Below, piece by piece: positions 12,203-24,439 of a stretch of 64,000 nucleotides of DNA. The stretch is taken from contig NC_089598.1 in the NCBI RefSeq assembly GCF_019320115.1, forward strand, positions 84,453,844 through 84,517,843, in the 5' to 3' direction. The DNA comes from Miscanthus floridulus. Its lineage: Eukaryota > Streptophyta > Magnoliopsida > Poales > Poaceae. The number at the start of each line of letters is the position of its first letter. The stretch's first letter is position 1. The notes beneath the pieces were generated by a model. The model saw only the letters and a list, made by a program, of their open reading frames with translations, did not search any database and had not been told where the DNA came from. A program made the translations under genes and the position numbers.

Positions 12203-12860
12203 ATGGAGCTATGCCCCTTTTCCTTAGAGTTTGCAAGCCGCACTACAATCAAGTCTCAGGCACTTGTCGATTTCATCGTCGAGTGGACAGACTTAAGCAC
12301 GCCTGCCTCTACCGGCACCGACGAGTATTGGACAATGTACTTTGATGGCTCTCTCAACATCGACAGTGCGGGAGCAGGAGTCCTTTTCATGTCACCATCC
12401 AAGGAGCAGCTCCGTTACGTCCTCAGGATTTATTTCCCAGCATCTAATAATGCCGCCAAGTACGAAGCATGCCTACATGGTTTGCGCATTGCGGTTGAGC
12501 TTGGCATTAAACGTCTCTACGTCTATGGAGACTCTGCTCTGGTCATCAACCAACTCAACAAGGACTGGGACACAACCAGCGAGAAGATGGACGCATACTG
12601 CAAATTGATCAGAAAGCTGGAAGGCAGGTTCTATGGCATCGAGTACATACACGTGGTCCGGGACAAGAATCAAGCAGCGGATGCACTGTCAAAGTTAGGA
12701 TCATTCCAAGCCAAAATCCCACATGGTGTATTCATCCAAGACCTGCAAACGCCTTCCATCGAAGAGGAAGATTCCACGGCAGACAAGCCTCCAGACCAGC
12801 AATTGGTGGCTACGGTTCCGGCGTCGAGCACCATCGAGCCGCCTCCGACCACTCATGAGC
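12203..12860 (+). pseudogene. Second, archaeal-type RNase H domain (aRNH)
   Basis: This segment of the same polyprotein frame degrades the RNA strand of RNA:DNA hybrids. It starts with a FDGS motif (Asp codon 12344-12346), followed by the Glu of K-Y-E-A (12464-12466), the Asp of G-D-S (12530-12532) and a late Asp in A-A-D-A-L-S-K (12680-12682). All four metal-binding residues are intact, and the layout matches the archaeal/plant-like RNase HI that Tat elements gained in addition to the gypsy RNase H. The segment has no stop. It lies between the decayed first RNase H and integrase, the position known for the lineage, which supports the idea that the first copy became a structural tether. Confidence 0.85.
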
Positions 12861-14104
12861 CCGACTGGAGAATACCTTTCATCAAGTACTTAATAGATGG
12901 CAGCGGTTATGCTGATCGGATAGAAAACGAGCGCCTGATACGTCGCAGTAAGCAGTATCTGCTCGTCGATGGCAAGTTATGGCGCAAAAACGCAAAGGAG
13001 GAAATCTTGATGAAGTGTATAACCCAGGAAGAAGGCGAACATCTCCTGGACCAAATCCACTCTGGCTCCTACAGTAACCACGTGGCCTCAAGAACACTGG
13101 TCGGCAAGGCTTTCCGAGCAGGGTTCTATTGGCCGTCAGCAGTAGCCGATGCAGAAAAGCTAGTCCGCCATTGTGAGGGTTGTCAGTTCTTAGCCAAGAG
13201 AATCCATGTACCAGCACATGAGATCCAGACAATACCAGCCTCTTGGCCCTTCGCATGCTAGGGACTGGATATGATCGGGCCCTTCAAGCCAGCTCCTGGG
13301 AAATTTACATGCGTCTTTGTGCTGATCGACAAATTTTCTAAGTGGATAGAATACATGCCTTTGGTACAGGCATTCTCAGAGAAGGCTGTCACGTTCCTCG
13401 ACCAGGTCATCCATCGTTTTGGCATACCCAATAGCATCATCACTGATCTGGGTACTCAGTTCACTGGGAATGCTTTTTGGGACTTCTGCGATGAAAGGAG
13501 CATAGTAGTAAAATACGTCTCGGTGGCGCACCCTAGAGCTAATGGACAAGTCGAGCGGGCAAATGGCATGATCTTGGATGCGTTGAAGAAGAGGATGTAC
13601 AGAGAAAATGACAAAGCTCCCGGAAGATGGCTCAAAGAGTTACCAGCCATGGTCTGGGGCCTCAGAACTCAGCCCAGTCGTAACACCGGCGTCTCACCGT
13701 ACTTTATGGTTTACGGCGCTGAGGTAGTCCTTCCAGTAGATATAGCTTTCAGATCAGCATGGGTAGAGAACTTCAACGAAGGAAAGGTCAATGAAGTACG
13801 GAAACTAGAAGTAAACAGCGCAGAAGAGAAACGGCTCGATTCTTGTGTACATACGGCCAAATACCTTGCTGTTTTGCGCAGGTATTACAACAAGAACGTT
13901 AAAGAGCGGTTCTTCGTGGTCGGGGACCTGGTCCTGAAGTGGAAGACGAACCAAGCTGGTGTCCATAAACTCGCAACCCCATGGGAGGGTCCTTTCATGA
14001 TCAAGGAGGTCACACGACCAACGTCTTACAGGTTAGCTCACCTGGACGGTACTGATGTACCAAACTCGTGGCACATCGACAAGCTTAGATGTTTCTATGC
14101 TTAA
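12861..14104 (+). pseudogene. Integrase of the Tat-lineage element (one stop codon)
   Basis: The integrase inserts the element cDNA into chromosomes. An N-terminal HHCC zinc-binding part lies at about 13040-13185 (two His, then C-E-G-C). The catalytic core has Asp at 13268-13270, Asp at 13445-13447 and Glu at 13553-13555. That leaves 35 residues between the second Asp and the Glu, the classic DD35E spacing. The C-terminal DNA-binding part includes a W-E-G-P-F motif and ends at the TAA 14102-14104. A TAG stop at 13259 falls just before the first catalytic Asp, where families usually have Trp. A G-to-A change (C-to-T on the other strand) explains it. The residue after the second catalytic Asp is Leu instead of the common Asn. 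Confidence 0.9.
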
Positions 14105-14682
14105 CTACTGAGATATGTACCCCTCTTATACTTTTGATTTACTTCAATAAAGTTATTATGATTTCACCAACCACTCTAATGCGTCACTTCGAATTTTATG
14201 GTTATTCTAACTTAGCCAGTAAAAGCCGACCACCGCTCCTTCTACGGTTTTCAGAGCAGGCCCTGTCTCCGGTTCCTCCCAACACGTGCATGGGATCTGC
14301 TCTCTATGTTACGGGTGATCGGTAGGTTCCCCTTGGTTTGACTTGTCCGCGTCTACGTGTGCACAGGTCACGAACCTCACACTCCGACCACATGGCAAAC
14401 TAGGGCCGCACAAACTTTTCGGGATGATGTGTCGAGCAAAATGGTACAACTAAACAGAACATTAACATGTTCTCACTTAGTTACACCAGCATAAGTTTCA
14501 AGCTTAAAAACATTTTATACAAGGCAAACAAGCTTATAATGATATACAGTTACGTTATTACAAGCTTGCCTGAAGAGGCCCAAGTTTACAATAACACAAC
14601 TATTCCCCCCTTCTACAGCTCTAAGCCTATTACATTGGCTGGTCGGGGCACGCGGCACCTGCTGCTTGCTGCTTCCGATACC
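14105..14682. other. Spacer between pol and the antisense gene
   Basis: This AT-rich stretch has no coding signal and lies between the convergent ends of gag-pol (plus strand) and the antisense gene (minus strand). It is the natural place for the 3' end of the antisense transcript. I see no clear poly(A) signal that I could assign with confidence. Confidence 0.5.
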
Positions 14683-17600
14683 CTACTTAGGTCTTGAGGA
14701 CTCTTGTGCTGGTCGAGCTGAAGGGGATGGCCCCGCCGATGCCTGGCTGGTCGAGACCGCAGGCTTCGTCGGTTGGCTTGCAACTGATGGCGTTTCCAGC
14801 TGACTTGTCGATGGCGTTCCCTGTACAGGTGCTGTCCCACCTCCACACAGGTTAATATCGCCAATTATCTTTGACGACAGGTCTAGCTGGGCCATCCGAA
14901 GCTCCTCCGCCTTGTCTGGGTCTACCTCCTTCGGGTATCTAGCTTCCAGGTGCTTGAGATCGATCAGGGGGTAGTGGGCACGCACCATGCTTAGCACATG
15001 GGCACCCGTGTACTCACCCGCCTCCTTCCAAACTCTTGGAACCATCCCCATGCTTGTCTGCATCTCTCGACCAGTCCGAGCTGGGGCGTCCTTGGCTCTT
15101 CCTCTGTAAGTGCCAGGTCGATAAGGTCGAGGACGGGCACAATGCCAGTGGCCACTTCCTGGCACCGGTTCTTCCATGCATCCCGATCCTCGGTGGCCTC
15201 AAGGCATCTTGCTTTCCAGCCGTCACGCTCTTTGATCACAGCTTCTAGATGCCTCTTGGCATTGACTTTTAAAACTGAACACCGTGCAAGACATAAAATG
15301 TAATGGCATGACAAGACAAGGCGGGCAATAGAATAAGAAAGGTGGTCTAGAATACTTACTTTTCAGTTCCTCCTTCATTTTGGTGGTGTGGTCCTGGAGT
15401 TGAGACTGGGTGCGTGCCAGTTTCTCGTTGTCTTCCTTCAGACGACCATACTCTGTGGTCACGCGGCTATTCTCCTCTTGGAGGCGGGATACTTCAGCTT
15501 CTAAGCCTGCATTACAGCTGTCACTACCAACAACGCAACAACACGTGTTACACACCTGCTGTGATAAAATGACAACTTACTTGTTTTTTCCCGCTCTTTG
15601 TTATTAAGCTGGCCGACCAGGTTCTGGTTCTGTGCCTCTAGCTCTGCCCTCTCCTGGTCGGCAGCTTCAAGTTGGCGGCGCAAGTGTTCCACCTCGGCCG
15701 CCAGTTCTTTATTATTCGCCGTGATTCCCTCAATCTGGTCAAAGCACCTTTTTCGATACTTCACGGTCTTCATCAAGTCCTGCATACAAACAAGCTAAGT
15801 CAGACAGATCGACTACGTAACAGGGTCAAGTGGTCAAGCCAAACATACCTGGACTTCTGTCACCAGACGCTTTGCCGCTCGTTCGACTCTTAGGGTCTCT
15901 TCGACCTCTGGGATTTCTTCGTGCATAACCCACTCATCGTTCCGCCAGCGCGACACATATACATGTTGTCGTTTATCTTGGGGACGGCCTAGGATTTCTT
16001 CTACTTCGTCCTCTTCGGCCTCTTGTTCAGGGGGTGGCGCCGGTCTAGAGTCTGCAGTCACCGCGACCACCACGGCTTTCCCACGAGCCGTAGCATCGGC
16101 TAGCATGATCTGTGCCAACCCCGGTTGCTGCTCCTCGGCTTGGACTGGTTCCTTTGGCGCCAAGGTACCTACTTCCGCAGGGTTTGTGCTCGGAGCACTT
16201 TTACTTTGCTCAGCTGTCTTCTCGACCAGCTGCTCGGGGACTGGCGTCTGGTCGCCCGTCTGCTGAGGCTCCAGTGGAATTTCTTCTTCAGGTTCCTCCA
16301 CAACTGGCCGCTGAGCAGCTCTTTCCGCCAGTACTGGCGAAGCCATGCCGCATCCGGCTAGCTGGTCAGGATTTTCGATGGACGCCAACCTGACACACTA
16401 GGGAAAAGTTCAGAAGACAATAATATTCAATACAAATTATAAGCTTATGTCAAAGTTACAGATACTTACAGCTTGGAGGCACGGAATGACGTGGCGAAGG
16501 AGCGTCTCTTCGATCGCGCTTGCTCCACGTGCTCGGCGGGTTCCACCGGGTCTTTTCCGATGACCGGTACTGGCATCGGGTTTTGATGCTCGGCACTTCC
16601 CTTGCTTGTCCTCTGTGTTGCAGTGGTCGGTGATGCGATCACTGCTGGCACAAAGGAGCCACCCTGCTCTGTCGACCCCATTTGTCTCCTCCTCTTTCAA
16701 GGGACAAGCCGGAAGATGTCCGCATCCTCTGCTTCGTCGTCTGAAAGGGGGAAGATGGCTTGGCGCCATTTGTTGGCAGCCGACCGCTTGCCAGCAGCTC
16801 TGGTTGATGCATCCTCCACAACCTCGAGTGCCGCCTAGTGGACGTCTTCGGTCCTGGTGCTGGTCTGGGCGGCTGGGCCAGCAACTTGCGGCCAATCCAC
16901 ACCAGGGGGCGGAGACACGAACACTGCTGCCCGATCACGACCCTTACTCTGAGAAACATAAAGGAGACAACAGTCAATTTCTTGTTACAACATGATTCTA
17001 CAGTTACAAGGAAGCATCATTTACCTTTGGGGGAGGTCAGGCCAGCTTGAAGGCGTGCTCGATGTCGTTTAACCTGACATATTTGGGATCGGCCAGGTTG
17101 AATAGCTCCCCAATCCTGGCCTTGACTTCTATCTTGTCGAGCGCCTCTTTCCTGGTCCTCGTTGGATCTGCGCTCCCCTGGTACTCGAAGCTAGGATGTA
17201 CCCTCTTCTAGCAGGGCTAGATCCTTCGGCTGATGAAGTTCCCGACCACGCTTGGACCATCTAGCTTTCCCCATGGGATCATCCCGAGCAATTCTGCGAT
17301 CTGCTCCAAGTTCTCGGGCTTCTCCGACCAGCTGTTCTTCTTCTCCGGAATCAACCCCACGTCGCATAGGGTGATTGTGTTCGGCTCTTCGCAGATGTAG
17401 AACCACTTCTTGTACCATTCGTCCAGCGAGGTGTTCTAGGGGCAGTGTAGGTACTGGGCCTTCATACCATCATGCAGATTGAGGTAGACGCCTCCAGCTA
17501 TCTTCGAGCCGCCACTCCCTTTCTTCCGCAGACAGAATAGGTGGCGAAAGAGGTCGAAATGGGGCTGGAAGCCACCATAGGCCTTGCAGAGATGGATGAA

Positions 17601-17909
17601 GGTGGAGACAAGAAGAATCGAGTTGGGATGCAGATTGCAAATCCCAATCTCGTAATACAAGCAGAGACCCTGAAGGAAAGGGTGCACTGGAACCCCAAAA
17701 CCCTGCTTGAAGAAATCCTCAAAAACCACAATCTCACCTGGTTGTGGATCGGGGAAGCTTTCTCCTTCTGGCGCACGCCATCCCACGAGTGCCTTGTTGT
17801 GGAGCACTCCCATGGCGACGAGGTCTTCGATGGTCTGCTCATTGCTCCTTGACTTCCACCACTCCTTCGCCATGACTCCGCCTTTCTTCTGGGCGTCTCT
17901 CTTCGCCAT
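14683..17909 (-). pseudogene. Six-exon antisense gene of the Tat element (Transposase_28-like N-terminus, coiled-coil C-terminus)
   Basis: A spliced gene on the strand opposite to gag-pol; function unknown. From the ATG at 17909 the exons are about 17909-17025, 16949-16470, 16389-15849, 15779-15581, 15506-15360 and 15274-14683. All introns are GT-AG and all joins keep phase. The first exon matches the domain called 'putative gypsy type transposon' (Pfam Transposase_28), with the block H-P-F-L-Q-G-L-C-L-Y-Y-E and, further on, F-I-H-L-C-K-A-Y. The middle is acidic and Pro/Ala-rich, and exons 4-6 are Glu/Lys/Gln-rich and likely coiled coil. Stops occur at 17436, 17217, 17208, 17037, 16835 and 16697 (minus-strand TAG or TGA, all C-to-T type). 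One small frameshift lies near 15030. Antisense genes at this place are known in Tat elements such as Grande; the detailed exon model is my reading. Confidence 0.78.
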
Positions 17910-18430
17910 TAGTCTGTCCTTACTAAGGGGGTGGATGCGGTGGCGAGGGGATTGGTGATGATTTTCGAAGGAATAGGGTTCGACAAGAGGAAGAAGAAGG
18001 TGGCGGCGGCGAATGACAATGGGGATCGGTAAAAGTAACTTACCAGATCTATATTATAAATAACAAAGAGCTCCGTCGTTTCGTCCGCCCGAGATTCTTG
18101 GGAGACGTGCACACGCGCCGCAGACGGTTGTTCACACAACCTCGAGATCTATGCCAATAAACGCGCCCCTTCATTACCAGTGTACGCGCCTCTTCATTGA
18201 TAGTGTAAGAGGGCCCACACTGACGCACCTACATACAGGTGCCAAGCGACTGTTTCCCAGAAAAGAGCAAGAAGACAGAGTGACGTACTATACCCGTCTG
18301 CTTTTTTGACCAGACGTGTCAGACTGGACTTGACAGAGAAAGGAGATAAATAAATACACCAAATAATATTACAAGTGGCGTTCGTATTTTCGCTGCATGT
18401 CTTGTGCTCAAGGATAGATCAGACTACTAC
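17910..18430. promoter_or_regulatory. Upstream region of the antisense gene
   Basis: These 520 bp lie between the antisense start codon and the minisatellite. On the minus strand they should hold the promoter and 5' leader of the antisense gene. An AT-rich patch near 18046-18066 (ATTATAAATA-like, palindromic) is a possible TATA element about 140 bp from the start codon. This is weak positional evidence only. Confidence 0.35.
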
Positions 18431-18431
18431 A

Positions 18432-18657
18432 ATACTCGGGGACTGCCCAGACCACTGCCGTGCTCGGGGACTGCCCAGACCACTGCCATGCTCGAGGACT
18501 GCCCAGACCACTACCATGCTCAGGGACTGCCCAGACCACTGCCGTGCTCAAGGACTGCCCAGACCACTACCGTGCTCGGGGAGTGCTCCGACCACTACCG
18601 TGCTCGGGGACTGCTCCGACAACTTATGTGCTCAGGGACTGTCCCGACCACTACTCA
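18432..18657 (+). repeat. 28-bp minisatellite in the 3' part of the Tat element
   Basis: Eight units of 28 bp begin with CTCGGGGACT or close variants at 18435, 18463, 18491, 18519, 18547, 18575, 18603 and 18631. The units are adjacent, with no spacers. Because 28 is not a multiple of three, the same words recur in all frames and make three overlapping repetitive open frames that are not genes. Confidence 0.92.
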
Positions 18658-19300
18658 GAGAATGGTTCTCCTCGGCTACATGTGATTTGTACTCACATAC
18701 AGTTGAGAGACATTTATTTAGACCTTGCTTCAAGGCTCATACTTCGCCTTCCAGCAAGCTCGGGGACTACGTCGGTATGATGCACCTGCCGGTGCATCTC
18801 GTTTTTGTTTGTACGACAATTGGGTTCTCAACTTAACTAGGAATTCTTTTTAGACCCTGGCACCACGTGCCTGCGTCACCTACTACCAGGCTCGGGGACT
18901 AAGTGGGCACACTTCACCTTGCGGTGAATGTGTTTTAATCGACCCCTGTGCTTTGAATGATTGTAAGGATTATTAATGTGCTCGGGGACTGTCCCGACCA
19001 CTGCTCGAAGAATGGTTCTCCTTGGCTACATGTGATTTGTACTCACATACAGTTGAGAGACATTTATTTAGACCTTGCTATAAGGCTCATACCTCGCCTT
19101 CCAGCAAGCTCGGGGGCTACGTCGGTACGATGCACCTGCCGGTGCATCTCGTTTTTGTTTGTACGACAATTGGGTTCTCAACTTAACTAGGAATTCTTTT
19201 TAGACCCTGGCACCACGTGCCTGCGTCACCTACTACCAGGCTCAGGGACTAAGTGGGCACACTTCACCTTGTGGTGAATGTGTTTGTTTTTCGACCCCTA
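18628..19300 (+). repeat. 350-bp direct duplication before the 3' LTR
   Basis: Copy one runs from about 18628 to 18950 and copy two from about 18978 to 19300, offset 350 bp and nearly identical. Each copy starts with a minisatellite-type word and contains two more CTCGGGGACT-like words (18759 and 18891; 19109 and 19241). A fragment resembling the copy end (AAGTGGGCACACTTC) recurs near 19361. Confidence 0.85.
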
Positions 19301-19529
19301 CGCCTCTGACGTTCAAGGACGCCATGCTTCAAGGCCACTTACATTTCTTTTCAGAAATACAAGTGGGCACACTTCTCAGGACGTAAATCTTTTTCTTTTT
19401 TCTTAAGAGCACCATATATTCTTCAGACAACCTATTTATCCGGCGATGACGGTGGTCAGAGATGTCAAGGACTCAAGCCTTACTTGTTGGAGAAGGTTAA
19501 AATGGCGTGTCGCAGCATAATACATGGTG

Positions 19530-19542
19530 CTCGGGGACTAGC
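19530..19542 (+). other. Candidate polypurine-tract position
   Basis: CTCGGGGACTAGC directly precedes the TG of the 3' LTR, where plus-strand priming should start. It is only weakly purine-rich and is the same word that recurs through the upstream minisatellite, so its role as polypurine tract rests on position. Confidence 0.4.
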
Positions 19543-20014
19543 TGTGGGGGGATTAACCCCTATACCCTTACGGCTAAGCTTGGGCCGGCCCGTATCGGTG
19601 GGTCTGGTCCACCAAAAGACAACGTGCGGCCCAGCCAATCTGATCGGAGTCCCGCACAAGGAGTCAAGGCGGATTTGGCGATCAAGCAAGATCCTGGTCG
19701 GTTAGAATAGGAATCCTTATCCAGCCACATATAGCAATTGTAACTGGCTAGGATTAGTTTCCAGATCTGTAACCCTGCCCCTCGGACTATATAAGGCGGG
19801 CAGGGGATCCCTCTAAAAAAGATCTCTCATTGACATACAGCAATACAAATCAGACACAGGACGTAGGTATTACGCCTTCTTGGCGGCCGAACCTAGATAA
19901 AACCTCGTGTCTGTCTTGCGTCACCGTCTTGTTTGTGGCTTGCGCATCTGTCTGCCAACAATCTACTATCTTGGGCATACCTCTAGGTAGACTACCGACC
20001 ATATTTCATCGACA
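19543..20014 (+). repeat. 3' LTR of the Tat-lineage element
   Basis: 472 bp, TGTGGGGGG to TTTCATCGACA, collinear with the 5' LTR. The TATA word is conserved at 19788-19795. It is followed by the target duplication ATCAC (20015-20019). Confidence 0.93.
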
Positions 20015-20231
20015 ATCACAATTCACAACAACCCATCATCACAAGTCACAACTAAGTCACAATAAGCCACACATGCAAATGCAATCACTGCGGAGGCCCT
20101 TGGAACCGCTGCGACAAATCCGGGTCTTGAGACTGATTATTTGATGCCGCCGATTGATTCTACACAAAAGAGAAGTATTCAAAATAGTGTTAGCTTCCTT
20201 TTTAAGTTGCAGGAAAATGATATATAGGTTA
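20015..20231. mobile_element. CACTA element A, continuation right of the Tat element
   Basis: The CACAA/CCATCATCAC repeat word of 6780-6912 resumes here, followed by GATGCCGCCGATTGATTCTACAC, which looks like coding or intron DNA of a CACTA element. It ends at TTA (20229-20231), the probable target site of CACTA element C. The right terminus of element A was not found. Confidence 0.6.
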
Positions 20232-20480
20232 CACTAGTAGAGAAACAGGCTGTACTCCCAGTTCTCAACCCCCTTCAGTCCTGGTTTTGGAACCGGGAGC
20301 ACGAATCCAGGACTAAAGGGCCCCTCCTTTAGTCCCGGTTTCGTGCCCAGAACTAAAGGTCCACCTTTAGTCCCGGTTGGTAATACCAACCGAGACTAAA
20401 GAGGCCTCCCGGCCTGGCCACGTGGGCCGACCCTTTAGTCCCAGTTGGTATTACCAACCGGGACTAAAGGTTTTCTTTTT
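20232..20480. repeat. Terminal and subterminal repeats of CACTA element C
   Basis: After the CACTAG terminus, words such as TTTAGTCCCGGTT and its complement AACCGGGACTAAAGG alternate in both orientations. Two GGTTGGTAATACCAACC-like palindromes lie within 20375-20465. This is the transposase-binding layout of CACTA elements. Confidence 0.8.
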
Positions 20481-20748
20481 TTTTTGTTTCTATTTTCAAT
20501 TGATGATTTGTTTTGGTTTTCAAATAGGTTTTCGAATACGCATTCTACGCTGCTAATAATATATGTATTCTACACGTTTATAATGTTCGAACATTTTGTA
20601 CAACCTAAAGTATGAAACTAACGTATATATTACATGCATATATATATATATATTGTATGTTATTTTATGTACATATAATATGTGTATATATATATATTAC
20701 AAATAAAGCTTGTATTGTATATTCTATCATATTCTTGGCATAACAAAT

Positions 20749-23490
<2,742 letters not shown>

Positions 23491-23594
23491 CTAGCTTTTA
23501 CACCACTAGATATATCTATAAAAAATAAAAACTATATCTATCAAATATCCATCAAATTCTAGCTCAAAAACATGTTTAAATAAATAACCATCCG

Positions 23595-23822
23595 TACTAG
23601 TTGACCTTGCTTATGTGATCATCTCGGCGAGCATTTCTCCACCGGACGGCACCGTACTTGGCCACGGAAGAGCTCCGATTCTACGAGGAAGGGAACACGG
23701 TCTTCCACGACCGTTGCCGCTCTCCCTCGTAGAATGAAAGCTCCTCCTTGACATCCATTACCGCTCGACAGAGAACATGCTAGCCGAGATGAACACGGTC
23801 CGCCTATGTGATCAACTAGTAT
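23595..23822. repeat. Imperfect foldback, copy 1
   Basis: Two arms of 82 nt (23621-23702 and 23709-23790) are inverted around a 6-nt loop TTCCAC. They start and end with ATCTCGGC/GCCGAGAT and share ATTCTACGAGG/CCTCGTAGAAT; the middle is less conserved. Outer words TACTAGTTGA and TCAACTAGTA extend the pairing. The segment lies between the ULP1-like gene and its probable promoter region, so it may be transcribed in the 5' leader. Confidence 0.8.
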
Positions 23823-24073
23823 GGATTTTCTACAATTTTCTAACTATTTTCTAAGTTTTTCATTTCATGGAAAAATTAATTCTAAAAAATAAAAGGCATG
23901 ATTTCTAAGTATTTCATTTCATGGAAAAAATAATTCTAAGTGACCTGCTCGACATCGGCGAGCTCGCAGGCGTTTCATGGAAAAATTAATTCTAAGTGAC
24001 CTGCTCGACAAAATTGAGAAAAAACACACGCTCTCATGACCTCACACATCTTCTAAGATCACGTAAGCTTCCG

Positions 24074-24297
24074 TACTAGTTGACCTTGCTTACGTGATCA
24101 TCTCGGCAGGCATTTCTCCACGGGACAACATCGTACTTGGCCACGAAAGAGCTCTGATTCTACGAGGAAGGGAACATGGTCTTCCACGACCATTGCCGCT
24201 CTCCCTCGTAGAATCAAAGCTCCTCCTTGACGTCCATTACCGCTCGGCAGAGAACATGCTAGCCGAGATGAACACGGTCTGCAAGTTCAACTAGTAT
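24074..24297. repeat. Imperfect foldback, copy 2
   Basis: A diverged second copy of the foldback at 23595: arms 24100-24181 and 24188-24269, same 6-nt loop TTCCAC. Here GATTCTACGAGG and CCTCGTAGAATC pair perfectly over 12 bp. Between the two copies lie three short direct repeats around TTTCATGGAAAAA. Directly right of this copy is a coding-like fragment whose start matches the end of foldback copy 1. Confidence 0.8.
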
Positions 24298-24321
24298 GGA
24301 TTTTCTACAATTTTCTAACTA

Positions 24322-24435
24322 GTCCGCACCAAGGAGGCGGTGGTATGCCCGCCCGAGTACGAGAACTATGTGCCCTGCTACTACAATGTCACGGACGCCG
24401 TCGAACATCTCGGATCTGGGGGCCAGTGTTGTCAT
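24322..24435 (+). pseudogene. Captured fragment resembling a QUA2/PMT-type methyltransferase
   Basis: Read on the plus strand, the stretch encodes about 38 residues with the block C-P-P-E-Y-E-N-Y-V-P-C-Y-Y-N-V-T-D. From memory this is close to the conserved N-terminal signature of plant Golgi pectin-type methyltransferases (PMT/QUA2 family). The full domain is about 500 residues, so this is only a fragment. The strand is opposite to the CACTA genes, as expected for captured host DNA. The right arms of both foldbacks end in GAACACGGTC, and copy 1 continues with the CCGC that opens this fragment, so arms and fragment may come from one gene. Confidence 0.5.
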
Positions 24436-24439
24436 AAGC

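Larger units (their letters stand above)
6913..20014 (+). mobile_element. Tat-lineage Ty3/gypsy LTR retrotransposon, Grande-like, complete but decayed
   Basis: A 13,102-bp element with two 472-bp LTRs (TG...CA ends) and a 5-bp target duplication ATCAC at 6908-6912 and 20015-20019. Gene order on the plus strand is gag, protease, reverse transcriptase, RNase H, second RNase H, integrase. A multi-exon gene of opposite strand follows in the 3' third. This arrangement, including the extra archaeal-type RNase H and an antisense gene, is known for the Tat lineage (Grande, RIRE2, Cinful). By eye the two LTRs differ at roughly 20-25 positions, mostly transitions. That suggests insertion in the last few million years, but I could not run an alignment. 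Confidence 0.92.

Noticed and set aside
18432..18657. Array of 28-bp direct repeats, CRISPR-like at first sight
   Set aside because: Repeats are adjacent with no spacers, they lie inside a plant retrotransposon, and there are no cas genes.
18375..18836. Three overlapping repetitive open frames (words such as C-P-D-H-C and G-L-P-R-P-L-P)
   Set aside because: They are translations of the same 28-bp minisatellite in different frames; 28 is not a multiple of three.
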